Source of the DNA: JBFMCC01 sp034435275
GTDB taxonomy: Bacteria > Chloroflexota > Anaerolineae > Anaerolineales > Villigracilaceae
Assembly (NCBI GenBank): GCA_034435275.1
Contig: DAOTXP010000254.1
Span: 23,726 to 87,725, forward strand
Length of the DNA stretch: 64,000 nt
Reading direction: 5' to 3'
Shown: positions 50,909 to 58,361 of the stretch, piece by piece
Position numbering within the stretch: the stretch's first letter is position 1
How the letters are laid out: each line of letters opens with the position of its first letter
The notes under the pieces: model-generated
What the model was told of the DNA's origin: nothing
Databases searched by the model: none
What the model saw: the letters and a program-made list of their open reading frames with translations, nothing else
Program-made: the position numbers and the translations under genes

Positions 50909-51619
50909 ATGGCCGTGCTGGAAATCCGCGACCTTGCTTCGGGATACGGCGAAGTTCAGATCTTATGGGGCGCCAACCTCGCGCTGGAGGAAAAGAAACT
51001 TACCTGCCTGGTGGGCGGCAACGGCGTGGGGAAGACAAGCATGTTGCGGACCGTGATGGGACTCCTCCGCCCGTGGAGCGGCTCGGTCTGGTTCGAAGGC
51101 AAAGATGTCAGTCGCTTACCCGCGTACGTCAAAGCCGAGATGGGCCTCACGCTTGTCCCCGAAGGCAGACAATTATTTACCGACATGACGGTGGAGGAGA
51201 ATCTCGAGATGGGCGCCACCAACCGCCGCGCCCACCCGAAGATGAAGCAGAACCTGGAGAAGGTTTACGTCATGTTCCCGCGATTGAAGGAACGCCGCGC
51301 CCAGAAGGCGGGCACGTTGAGCGGCGGCGAACAGCAAATGCTGGCGGTGGGACGCGGCATCATGTCCGACCCGGTCGTGCTGATGGTGGACGAGCTCTCC
51401 CTCGGCCTCGCCCCGGTGCTGACCCTGGCCCTGTTCCAAAGTATGCGGCAATTGCGCGAGACAGGCATCACGGTCCTGCTGGTCGAACAGAACGTGCAAA
51501 TGGCGCTGGCCATCAGTGATTACGGCTACGTTCTTGCCGAGGGCAAAGTGGAGATGGAAGGTCCCGCCAGGCAACTGATCAAGAATGAGCACATCCGCGC
51601 CGCCTATCTGGGACTGTGA
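50909..51619 (+). CDS. livF: Branched-chain amino-acid ABC transporter ATPase LivF
   Basis: A 236-residue ATPase with Walker A GGNGVGKTS, LVPEGRQLF (Q-loop region), signature GTLSGGEQQMLAVGR, Walker B VLMVDELSLGL and VLLVEQNVQMALAISDYGYVLAEG, typical of LivF. It pairs with LivG at the membrane. Last gene of the transporter operon; a separate -10 box precedes the CBS-ACT gene downstream. Confidence 0.94.
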   Translation: MAVLEIRDLASGYGEVQILWGANLALEEKKLTCLVGGNGVGKTSMLRTVMGLLRPWSGSVWFEGKDVSRLPAYVKAEMGLTLVPEGRQLFTDMTVEENLEMGATNRRAHPKMKQNLEKVYVMFPRLKERRAQKAGTLSGGEQQMLAVGRGIMSDPVVLMVDELSLGLAPVLTLALFQSMRQLRETGITVLLVEQNVQMALAISDYGYVLAEGKVEMEGPARQLIKNEHIRAAYLGL

Positions 51620-51699
51620 GGCGCAGAGGGTGACAAATGCCATGCACACGATTGCAGAATGGTGACAAAATGCCTCTGGAATGAACCCATCTACAGGCA

Positions 51700-51705
51700 T
51701 ATAAT
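51700..51705 (+). promoter_or_regulatory. -10 box (TATAAT) of the CBS-ACT gene
   Basis: Perfect TATAAT 46 nt before the ATG at 51752; strong AAGGAGG ribosome-binding site further on. Confidence 0.5.
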
Positions 51706-51751
51706 CCAGTCAGAAAAACCCGCACTTTTATTACTTACCAAGGAGGCACTC

Positions 51752-52390
51752 ATGTTAGTCGGTGAACGAATGTCCCACCCACCCATCACCATCCCGCCCG
51801 AAATGAGCATCCACGATGCTGTGTCCCTGTTCAAGAAAGAACATATCCGCCGCGCGCCGGTCATCAAAAGCGGAAAACTGGTCGGAATCGTTTCGGAGAA
51901 GGACCTGCTGAATGCTTCACCCTCCCCTGCCACCACCCTGAGTGTGTGGGAGATGAACTACCTGCTCAGCAAACTAACCGTCGCCGAGGTGATGACGAAA
52001 GATGTCATCACGGTCACGGAAGATACGCCCATCGAGGAAGCGGCTCGCATCATGGCCGACAGCAAGATCGGCGGCCTGCCGGTTATGAAAGGGACGCGCG
52101 TGGTCGGCATCATCACCGAGACCAACCTGTTCAAGATATTCCTCGAGCTGATGGGCGCCCGCGAAAGAGGCGTGCGCGTCACTGCCCTGATCGAGGACAA
52201 GCCCGGCACGCTCGCGAAAATCACCAAGGCCATTGCGGACGCGGGCGGCGACTTCATCGCCTTCGGCCAGTTCACAGGCAATGTCGCCGGCACGAAACTG
52301 CTGACCTTCAAGGTGGCCGGGCTGAAGAAAGATGTGGTCAAGAAGGCCATTTGGGACATTGCCAAGGAAGTCTGGGATATCCGCGAATAA
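51752..52390 (+). CDS. CBS-pair and ACT-domain protein
   Basis: A 212-residue protein, start ATG 51752 after AAGGAGGCACTC. Two CBS motifs (about 1-60 and 75-133; ITIPPEMSIHDAVSLFKKEHIRRAPVI and VITVTEDTPIEEAARIM) are followed by an ACT domain (about 140-212; GVRVTALIEDKPGTLAKITKAIADAGGDFIAFGQF). CBS pairs bind adenine nucleotides and ACT domains bind amino acids, so it probably senses both energy and amino-acid state; with an amino-acid transporter upstream this fits. It matches AcuB-like architecture; the acetoin link of that name is unproven here. Confidence 0.88.
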   Translation: MLVGERMSHPPITIPPEMSIHDAVSLFKKEHIRRAPVIKSGKLVGIVSEKDLLNASPSPATTLSVWEMNYLLSKLTVAEVMTKDVITVTEDTPIEEAARIMADSKIGGLPVMKGTRVVGIITETNLFKIFLELMGARERGVRVTALIEDKPGTLAKITKAIADAGGDFIAFGQFTGNVAGTKLLTFKVAGLKKDVVKKAIWDIAKEVWDIRE

Positions 52391-52410
52391 AGAGAGAACG
52401 GAACACAAAA

Positions 52411-52444
52411 CAAGACCGACCTTAGCGGGTCGGTCTTGTTTTTA
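52411..52444. terminator. Bidirectional terminator between the CBS-ACT gene and rluB
   Basis: A perfect 11-bp stem CAAGACCGACC / GGTCGGTCTTG with a 6-nt loop, followed by TTTTTTAATTT on the + strand. The 3' end of the rluB gene, including its stop, lies inside the hairpin. Confidence 0.85.
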
Positions 52445-53195
52445 ATTTGGGGGAAAGGCGCCGCGAGGCAGGCGGCGGCGACTGTCCGCCCAGAGAGGCG
52501 ACCTCCTGCGGGGTGAGATGACGCCAGGCGCGCGGTTTGAGATTTCCCAATCGCAGCGTTCCGATTCGGACTCGTACGATTCGTACAACAGGCAATCCAA
52601 TCTTGGCACAAATCTCGCGGATTTGACGTTTACGTCCCTCACCCATGACCACGCGCAGCCACGCGCCTTTTCCAAACGGTTCATCCATCCGAACATCAGC
52701 GGGCGCGGTGCGATGACCGTCTTCCAGCACAATGCCGCGCCGCCAGACCTCCAGTTGTTCCGCCTCAGGTCGGCGGGCGACGAGGACGCGGTATTCCTTC
52801 TGATGTCCGTACCGCGGATGCGTGAGTCGATTCGTCAATTCCCCATCGTTGGTCAAAAGGACGAGCCCCTCGCTCTCGAAATCGAGGCGGCCGACCGGGT
52901 AGAGATGACCGGGTAGGTCTACCAGGTCGCGCACGGTTTCGCGGTCGTCGCCCGCTTCGCGCTCCACTGTTGACAGCACGAAGCGGGGTTTGTGAAGCGC
53001 GATATAAACCAGCGGTTCGGGGGCAAGGAGAGGCTTGCCGTCCAGCGTGATCTTATCCACCGACGGATCGGCCTTCTGGCCAAGGATGGCCACCTGCCCG
53101 TTGACGCGCACACGGCCCGCAACGATGAACTCCTCACAGGCGCGGCGCGAACCGTAGCCCGCATGGGAAAGGATTTTTTGAAGGCGGTCCTGCAT
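52422..53195 (-). CDS. rluB: RsuA/RluB-family rRNA pseudouridine synthase
   Basis: A 257-residue enzyme that isomerises a uridine in rRNA. The N-terminal S4 domain (about 2-48; RLQKILSHAGYGSRRACEEFI) precedes the catalytic domain with active-site Asp105 in GRLDFESEGL, then KEYRVLVAR, and EGRKRQIREICAKIGLPVVRIVRVRIG. It could be RluB, RsuA or RluE by sequence alone; length and S4 domain favour the RluB group. The start codon follows a TATAAT box by 8 nt without Shine-Dalgarno, so it may be leaderless. Confidence 0.9.
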   Translation of the reverse strand: MQDRLQKILSHAGYGSRRACEEFIVAGRVRVNGQVAILGQKADPSVDKITLDGKPLLAPEPLVYIALHKPRFVLSTVEREAGDDRETVRDLVDLPGHLYPVGRLDFESEGLVLLTNDGELTNRLTHPRYGHQKEYRVLVARRPEAEQLEVWRRGIVLEDGHRTAPADVRMDEPFGKGAWLRVVMGEGRKRQIREICAKIGLPVVRIVRVRIGTLRLGNLKPRAWRHLTPQEVASLGGQSPPPASRRLSPKLKTRPTR

Positions 53196-53203
53196 AATGG
53201 GAG

Positions 53204-53209
53204 ATTATA
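53204..53209 (-). promoter_or_regulatory. -10 box (TATAAT) of rluB
   Basis: Perfect TATAAT on the - strand, 8 nt from the rluB ATG (CTCCCATT between), with no ribosome-binding site; leaderless mRNA expected. Confidence 0.55.
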
Positions 53210-53310
53210 ACGAAGTATTTCGTCCTGGGCGGAGGGAAGCGCAGACGAAGGATATTTTCGATGCGTCGCCATATTTGGCGCGCAAGGCACAGGGCGAACT
53301 CAATCTTGTC

Positions 53311-55386
53311 CTACAAAGCAAGAAGTTCGCGCTTGAATGGCGTTTCATCGGGATTGACTTGTTCATCGAATTCGCGCGCCGCAAGATGACCTGCGAACAC
53401 AGCCTGGGCGATGATGTTGGGCGCTTCGGCGTCGCCGATGAGGCGCAGGGAATCCAGCCTGCCGTCTTTCAACGCGGGGAGCAGTTCACGGTAGAGGCCG
53501 TCGTTCGGGACGCGGTCGGTGACCAGCACGACCACGTCGGCGGGGAGAGTCGATTCGGCGGAAGTTAGCGGGTGGGTAACGGTAACAGCCCCGGGGGAGA
53601 ACGAAGCGATGAGGTGATACGGGAGAAGGGTCACGCCGAGGTGCAGAAGGCGCGCGTAAATCCGTTCCTGTTCGAGGGTGAATTGAGTCCAATACGAAAT
53701 GGTCGGTGCGGGCGTGACCAGAGTCACCGCGCAATGATTTTCAGCCAGCAGTTCGGCCAGCACGCCGCCCATGTAGTAATGGTCGTCGTCGTAGATCACG
53801 ACGTTTTGGAGTCCAACGGCAAGCCGTTGGAATTTCGGCGGCGAGCCACCTGACTCCATAAGGTCATCCGGTGTGAGAATGGACGGATGCTTGCCGGGGA
53901 CCGGCGTGGCGCGGGCGCGGCCAAGCCCGTCGCGGCGATAGGTTGCGCCGGTGGCAATCAGCACATCGCGAATGCCTGAGTCGAGCACGTCCTGCGCGGT
54001 CATCGGGCTGGAAGGAAAGACTTCAACGTTTTCTAATTTGCCGATTTGCGTCAACCGCCAGTCAATGACGCGGCGCCACTCGCTCAGGCCGGGCAATTGC
54101 GATTCGAGATGGACGCGGCCGCCGAGTTCGCGGCGCGCTTCGGTAAGCGTCACGCGGTAGCCGCGCTGGCCGAGGGCGCGGGCGGCCTCCAGTCCCGCAG
54201 GCCCGCCGCCGACGATGAGAATTTCCTTTTCGCTTTTCTTCGGCGCGAGGATTTCGGGATGCCAGCCGCGCCGCCACTCCTCACCCATGGTTGGGTTCTG
54301 TGTGCAGCGCAGCGGCGTGAAGCGCGTATCGCCGGTGACGCAGATGTTACAGCCGATGCACTCGCGGATGTCCTCGATGCGGCCCTCCCTGATTTTGTTC
54401 GGCAGGAACGGGTCGGCAATCGAGGGCCGCGCCGCGCCGATGAAATCCATCACGCCGCGCTGGATCGCCGAAAGCATGGCGTCGGGCGATGTGTAACGCC
54501 CCACGCCCACGACGGGTTTGGTGGTGAGTTTCTTGACGAACGAAATATATTTTTCCTGATAGCCTTCCTTCTCGAATCGGGATGTGGCGGAATCATTCGG
54601 CCAATCGCTGACGTTGACGTCCCACAGGTCGGGCAGTTCGGCCAGCATCGAGACGACCTCCTGCGCTTCGCCATTGTGGGTCAGGCCTGCGTCGCCGATT
54701 AACTCGTCCACGGCCAATCTGACGGCGACCGCGCACGAATCGCCGACCGCATCTTTCGTATCTTCGATCAACTCGCGCAAAAAGCGGACGCGGTTCTCCA
54801 GCGTCCCGCCGTACTCGTCGGCGCGGTCGTTGTGTTTCGAGAGAAGATGCATCGCCAGCGACATGCCGTGCGCGGCGTAGACGTAGATAATGTCGAAGCC
54901 CGCGCGTTTGGCTCGCAGGGCCGCGGCGCGATGCCATTGGCGGATCCGCTTCAGGTCGTCTTTGGAGGCGGCACGCGTCTGGCCGGGTTCATAGCCGCTT
55001 CCGCCGGTGATGCCCATCGAGCACGGACCGAAGGCGGCGGCGCGCGAGTACAGGTTGGCGGCGTCGTGGCTGTTGTAGGTCAGTTCGATGCCCACCAGCG
55101 ACCCGTGCGCGTGGACCGCGTCCGCGAGCAGGGACAGCGCGGGGAGGTCGTCGTCGCTCCACAGGCGGCCTTCGATGTAGGGCGAGAGGTCGGTGGTGTG
55201 ATGGATTTCCACCTCTTCAGTGCACACCACACCCCAGCCGCCCTCGGCCTTGACGCCGCGCATGGCGGCGTGCGAGCGCGGCATGCGCCAGCCGAAACCG
55301 TTGCAGTGCGGGACCTGATAGAAGCGGTTAGGCGCGGTGACCGGGCCAATGCGGATGGGTTGAAAGAGGAGGGAGAAGTTAGTCAT
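53311..55386 (-). CDS. Trimethylamine/dimethylamine dehydrogenase-like iron-sulfur flavoprotein
   Basis: A 691-residue protein of the old-yellow-enzyme plus disulfide-oxidoreductase family. The N-terminal TIM barrel has PNRFYQVPHCNGFG, where Cys28 matches the residue that binds FMN covalently in TMADH; YVYAAHGM matches its Tyr-x-x-His substrate pair; GARPSIADPFLPNKI follows. The 4Fe-4S motif CIGCNIC...C is next, then an ADP-binding domain (ILIVGGGPAGLEAARALG, GGRV). TMADH converts trimethylamine to dimethylamine and formaldehyde; histamine dehydrogenase is another relative. The C terminus is about 40 residues shorter than TMADH. Start ATG 55386; a TTG 12 codons upstream is less likely. No ETF genes are near. 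Confidence 0.85.
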   Translation of the reverse strand: MTNFSLLFQPIRIGPVTAPNRFYQVPHCNGFGWRMPRSHAAMRGVKAEGGWGVVCTEEVEIHHTTDLSPYIEGRLWSDDDLPALSLLADAVHAHGSLVGIELTYNSHDAANLYSRAAAFGPCSMGITGGSGYEPGQTRAASKDDLKRIRQWHRAAALRAKRAGFDIIYVYAAHGMSLAMHLLSKHNDRADEYGGTLENRVRFLRELIEDTKDAVGDSCAVAVRLAVDELIGDAGLTHNGEAQEVVSMLAELPDLWDVNVSDWPNDSATSRFEKEGYQEKYISFVKKLTTKPVVGVGRYTSPDAMLSAIQRGVMDFIGAARPSIADPFLPNKIREGRIEDIRECIGCNICVTGDTRFTPLRCTQNPTMGEEWRRGWHPEILAPKKSEKEILIVGGGPAGLEAARALGQRGYRVTLTEARRELGGRVHLESQLPGLSEWRRVIDWRLTQIGKLENVEVFPSSPMTAQDVLDSGIRDVLIATGATYRRDGLGRARATPVPGKHPSILTPDDLMESGGSPPKFQRLAVGLQNVVIYDDDHYYMGGVLAELLAENHCAVTLVTPAPTISYWTQFTLEQERIYARLLHLGVTLLPYHLIASFSPGAVTVTHPLTSAESTLPADVVVLVTDRVPNDGLYRELLPALKDGRLDSLRLIGDAEAPNIIAQAVFAGHLAAREFDEQVNPDETPFKRELLAL

Positions 55387-55404
55387 GGTTTTTCGATCCC
55401 AAGA

Positions 55405-55410
55405 ATTGTA
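55405..55410 (-). promoter_or_regulatory. -10 box (TACAAT) of the TMADH-like gene
   Basis: TACAAT on the - strand 18 nt before the ATG at 55386. It overlaps the -35 of the divergent + promoter. Confidence 0.35.
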
Positions 55411-55433
55411 TTTTTGCTCCAAAGTGCTATAAT
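55406..55433 (+). promoter_or_regulatory. Promoter (TTGTAT, 16 bp, TATAAT) facing the cassette-like region
   Basis: TTGTAT at 55406-55411 and TATAAT at 55428-55433 are 16 bp apart. The promoter fires towards DinB and the following small genes. An approximately 150-nt leader would contain the core-like GTTAGGC at 55533, so its position resembles that of a cassette promoter beside an attachment site. Confidence 0.5.
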
Positions 55434-55532
55434 TTCTGTACAGATTTTAACCCCAATGCAAACTATTCAGGTTACCATAATCATCACCTTACAAATTTCG
55501 GCTGAAAATACGGTGTTTTTGGCCCAGAGCAT

Positions 55533-55539
55533 GTTAGGC
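55533..55539 (+). other. Integron-core-like GTTAGGC upstream of dinB-like gene
   Basis: Matches the GTTRRRY core of integron attachment sites. No paired RYYYAAC box was found upstream, so it is either a relic, an attI-like core, or chance. Confidence 0.25.
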
Positions 55540-55589
55540 AATCAGCGTTAACGTGAATAGTCTCGATTGACATCTTGGATAAACTCACA

Positions 55590-56081
55590 ATGTCCGAAAA
55601 CATTCTCGCAAAACTATTCGAGCACAACAACTGGGCGAACCTCAAGATCATCCAGGCCTGCTCCGCCCTGAGCGACGAGCAACTGGATGCCGAGCCTCAG
55701 TCTGTCACAAAAGGGAGCATTCGCCAAACCCTGACTCACCTGGTGAGTTCGCAACACAATTACCTGTCACTCCTGACCCTGCCGATCGAAGCCAGAGTTC
55801 GCGTCACGCCGACAGCCGCCGAATGGGAGGAGTCCGCGAGGGCCAGCGGAGAAGGGTTGCTGTCCCTAGCGGGAGGCGAGAAACCCTTCGACGCTCGACT
55901 CCAAACGACGGATGGGTATTATGTGGAGCCGTGGGTGGTCATGTTGCAGGCGATCAATCACGCCACCGAACACCGCGAGCAGATCAAGAGCATGCTTACC
56001 GCTCTGGGCGTGACGCCTCCAGACATTGACGGCTGGGACTATGGAGATGCGACCAAGGCGCTCGTCCCGATGTCGAAGTAA
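55590..56081 (+). CDS. DinB-family protein
   Basis: A 163-residue four-helix-bundle protein of the DinB/YfiT type. The metal-binding histidines appear as His12 (LFEHNNWAN), the LTHLVSSQHNY helix, and NHATEHREQ near the C terminus. Members are often thiol-S-transferases using bacillithiol or mycothiol, but most have unknown substrates. I chose ATG 55590 (MSENILAKLFE); a TTG five codons upstream is possible. A GTTGGGC core follows 12 nt after its stop, so it is probably a cassette gene. Confidence 0.85.
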   Translation: MSENILAKLFEHNNWANLKIIQACSALSDEQLDAEPQSVTKGSIRQTLTHLVSSQHNYLSLLTLPIEARVRVTPTAAEWEESARASGEGLLSLAGGEKPFDARLQTTDGYYVEPWVVMLQAINHATEHREQIKSMLTALGVTPPDIDGWDYGDATKALVPMSK

Positions 56082-56093
56082 GCATTGCCAACC

Positions 56094-56100
56094 GTTGGGC
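56094..56100 (+). other. attC-core-like GTTGGGC after the dinB-like gene
   Basis: GTTGGGC in ACCGTTGGGCGGC, identical over 13 nt to the site at 56841-56853. The matching left half (RYYYAAC) is missing, with only GCCAAC directly before it, so this attC would be truncated. Confidence 0.45.
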
Positions 56101-56183
56101 GGCTGAAAGCAAGGTCAGGAAACGGTGTTCGCTTACGCAAATATCGACAGATTGTGAAGTCATCCGCGAACTATTCGAGTTTA

Positions 56184-56189
56184 TATAAT
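56184..56189 (+). promoter_or_regulatory. -10 box (TATAAT) upstream of the DUF2200 gene
   Basis: Perfect TATAAT 40 nt before the ATG in a locally AT-rich stretch. The cassette may carry its own promoter. Confidence 0.4.
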
Positions 56190-56229
56190 TTGAAAGATTA
56201 ACGCTAAATTACAAGGTATAGAGGTATTT

Positions 56230-56595
56230 ATGAAAAATTCCGACACACAAAATCAACGTATTGCAAACATGACCTTTGCCTCCGTCTATCCGATGTATGT
56301 CGAAAAAGTGGAGAAGAAAGGCAGAACTAAAGCGGAATTGCATCAGGTCATAAAGTGGTTAACAAACTTCGATCAGAAGAAGCTTCAGGAACTCATCCAG
56401 GCAAATGCAACGTTTGAAACATTCTTCCAAAAGGCGTCGCTCAACCCTAATGCGCACCTTATCACCGGAATCATCTGTGGGGTTCGCGTGGAGGAGATCG
56501 AGAATCCTTTGACGCAGCAGGTTCGGTATTTGGATAAGTTGGTGGATGAGTTGGCGAAGGGCAGGAAAATGGAGAAGATATTGCGTGGCTTGTAA
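56230..56595 (+). CDS. DUF2200 family protein
   Basis: A 121-residue protein with the family-typical RIANMTFASVYPMYVEKVEKKGRTKAELHQVIKWLT near the N terminus and NPNAHLITGIICGVRVEEIENPL in the middle. Function unknown. The gene is less GC-rich than the flanking core genes and ends 248 nt before an ACCGTTGGGCGGC core, as a mobile cassette would. Confidence 0.87.
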   Translation: MKNSDTQNQRIANMTFASVYPMYVEKVEKKGRTKAELHQVIKWLTNFDQKKLQELIQANATFETFFQKASLNPNAHLITGIICGVRVEEIENPLTQQVRYLDKLVDELAKGRKMEKILRGL

Positions 56596-56650
56596 GGTGT
56601 TATGAAGCTTCATGAAATTGATCGCTTGAGCATAAAAATCAATAGATTAG

Positions 56651-56755
56651 CTACTCAGCCCCAACACTGCCGCCGAACAAAGCGTACAGCTGATCCTTCG
56701 ACACTCCCTTCGGTCGCAGGGTAGGCTGGAGGGATTCGTCCCGACTTACAGGCTT
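56651..56755 (-). pseudogene. Possible 3' gene fragment
   Basis: On the - strand about 35 codons read KPVSRDESLQPTLRPKGV then SKDQLYALFGGSVGAE and a stop, with balanced, gene-like codons but no start. It lies in the 296-nt gap 56596-56891 and may be the tail of an inserted gene. I do not recognise it. The gap also holds a CTTCGAC-type repeat at 56695-56720 and the core at 56844. Confidence 0.25.
56695..56720. repeat. CTTCGAC...CGCAGG repeat variant
   Basis: CCTTCGACACTCCCTTCGGT followed by CGCAGG resembles the CTTCGAC/CTCAG repeats at 15012 and 48130, longer by an inserted segment. Confidence 0.3.
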
Positions 56756-56843
56756 TTTCTGCGCTTCGGGTTTTCCTGCTCCCCAGCCGAATCCCAGCCC
56801 GCCCACACGCAGGCCTGTGCTGCGAAGTGGTATAACGCAAACC

Positions 56844-56850
56844 GTTGGGC
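56844..56850 (+). other. attC-core-like GTTGGGC after the DUF2200 gene
   Basis: GTTGGGC in AACCGTTGGGCGGC, repeating the 56094 site. A candidate left half nearby is imperfect (CCCCAAC at 56661-56667, or GCCCACA at about 56803), so the site may be degenerate. Confidence 0.45.
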
Positions 56851-56891
56851 GGCAAGGGTTGAGCACTTCGAACACAAGGGAAAAATAAAAG

Positions 56892-57653
56892 ATGAAAAGT
56901 GTTGTCATTGTCACTGGCGCAAATAACGGTATCGGTTTTCATATAACCAAGACGCTACTCGAATACGGGTATTACGTAGCCGCCTTGGATATCTCCAGCG
57001 AAAACCTGGCCCCGCTCCAGTCCATCTACTTTGAACAGTTGCTTGTTCTTGATTGTGATGTTACCGATAGCGAGTGTGTCAAAGATGCATTTTCTGCGAT
57101 TGTAGAAAGGTGGAGACAAATTGATATTCTGGTCAACAACGCCTGCCTCGCCATTTTCAAGCCATTCGAACAGAAGCCCCTTGAAGAAACTCGCAGAGAG
57201 TTTGAAGTCAACTATTTCGGCTATGTCAACACCATCGCGGCTGTGCTGCCCTATATGAAAGCCAAAAGGAAAGGCATTATTCACAATTTGAGTTCCGGCG
57301 TAGGTATTACCGGGTTCCCTGGTATCTATGGGTATGCCTCAACGAAAGGCGCCATTGAGTCATTAACGCGGACTTTGGCGTTAGAGTTCGAGAAATACGG
57401 TATCTGCGTCAACCTTATGCATCCGCCTTTGACAAATACCAAGTCCGCTGCGCCACTGGGCATTCCTGCACAAGCGATGGATGAGCCAGCCCGCGTCGGA
57501 CGCAATTTGGCGAAGCAAATCCTTTCAACTAAACCCATCATTGCCTCAGACTTCCGTACAGCAGTTTATCTCTTTTTCGCTTATCGCTACCCAAAGATGT
57601 TAGGGAGACTATTTGCCAAACTTGCAGAGAGTGCAGGAAGCCAAAAGGTGTGA
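56892..57653 (+). CDS. Short-chain dehydrogenase/reductase
   Basis: The 253-residue SDR has a Rossmann motif TGANNGIG near the N terminus, CDVTD, the NNA motif (ILVNNACLA), catalytic Ser in LSSGVG and the Tyr-x-x-x-Lys of YASTK. Such enzymes reduce or oxidise alcohols and ketones with NAD(P); substrate unknown. It is noticeably less GC-rich than the core genes, and directly after its stop begins an attC-like element, so transfer as a gene cassette is likely. Confidence 0.92.
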   Translation: MKSVVIVTGANNGIGFHITKTLLEYGYYVAALDISSENLAPLQSIYFEQLLVLDCDVTDSECVKDAFSAIVERWRQIDILVNNACLAIFKPFEQKPLEETRREFEVNYFGYVNTIAAVLPYMKAKRKGIIHNLSSGVGITGFPGIYGYASTKGAIESLTRTLALEFEKYGICVNLMHPPLTNTKSAAPLGIPAQAMDEPARVGRNLAKQILSTKPIIASDFRTAVYLFFAYRYPKMLGRLFAKLAESAGSQKV

Positions 57654-57660
57654 GTTTGCC

Positions 57661-57720
57661 GCCCAACCTGCACTTGCACCTGACGCCGCTCCGCTGCGCG
57701 CCTGAACCCTATCATTGGGC
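57661..57720 (+). other. attC-like recombination site after the SDR gene
   Basis: A 60-bp element bounded by GCCCAAC (57661-57667, fits RYYYAAC) and ATTGGGC (57714-57720, fits GTTRRRY except for the first base). The outer arms extend as GCCGCCCAAC and ATTGGGCGGC. It begins 7 nt after the SDR stop, the normal place. The inner L arms pair poorly, so it could be partly decayed. Confidence 0.55.
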
Positions 57721-57741
57721 GGCCATTGACGAAATCCATTA

Positions 57742-57819
57742 GACCCCTTGCATAATCCCACGCTCAAGGCGGCGTCCTCGCCGCCGGGGACGGCGGCAGG
57801 AGCACTTTTGCGAGAGGTC
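57742..57819. mobile_element. Candidate miniature inverted-repeat element
   Basis: Ends GACCCCTTGCATAAT (57742-57756) and the complement of CTTTTGCGAGAGGTC (57805-57819) match at 11 of 15 positions. The flanks carry the same CATTA (57737-57741 and 57820-57824), consistent with a 5-bp target duplication. The 78-bp body is GC-rich and palindromic and has no gene. Confidence 0.4.
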
Positions 57820-57841
57820 CATTATCAGAAAGGAGTTGGCC

Positions 57842-58267
57842 ATGATGGATGCTTTTTCAACGCCACGCAATAGAATCAAGACACTTGTCCTCTTGGCGGT
57901 CTGTGGATTGTCGGCAATGGCTTCCGCCGTTGTAGGTATAGATGATAATCCGCCTGGTGCATTGCTAGCCCTGCTTGCGGCGATTGCCTTTGTCCTTGCA
58001 TTTGCCCACCCCTGGCGAACCGCAAGGAAGTTCATGTTCCTCCTCCTGGCGTCGGTTCTTGGCTTTGTTCTCTTCATCATCCTGAACATCATTTCCGATT
58101 CTATCGCCCAGAACCCAGGAACCTCGGGCACGCTCCAGAACCTAATACAGAGCCCCGCTTACGATACCCTGAATTTGATCTTTGCGATGATCTGCCCGGC
58201 GGCTTTCATCGTTGGCGCAGTTGGCTCGATTGCCATGTTCATCCGCGGCCGTCGTCGGCCAACGTGA
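57842..58267 (+). CDS. Hypothetical membrane protein
   Basis: A 141-residue protein starting at ATG 57842 after AAAGGAGTTGGCC. It has about four hydrophobic segments (near 14-33, 40-55, 66-88 and 112-132) and a short basic tail. I do not recognise a family. It is preceded by the attC-like site and the miniature element, so it may be the last gene of the cassette-like region, with no downstream core seen. Confidence 0.7.
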   Translation: MMDAFSTPRNRIKTLVLLAVCGLSAMASAVVGIDDNPPGALLALLAAIAFVLAFAHPWRTARKFMFLLLASVLGFVLFIILNIISDSIAQNPGTSGTLQNLIQSPAYDTLNLIFAMICPAAFIVGAVGSIAMFIRGRRRPT

Positions 58268-58322
58268 ATCCATGAAGCAGCTGTAGATATAAGTTCCAGG
58301 AAAAGCATCGAGAAGTTTTGTG

Positions 58323-58357
58323 CAGACCTCGGAGGCCTTGCCGGCCTGGGAGGTCTG
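58323..58357 (-). terminator. Hairpin terminator after fbaB
   Basis: CAGACCTC / GAGGTCTG with an inner AGGCC / GGCCT stem forms a long hairpin 4 nt after the fbaB stop. On the - strand CACAAAAC follows, with only a weak U run. Confidence 0.55.
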
Positions 58358-58361
58358 GAAT

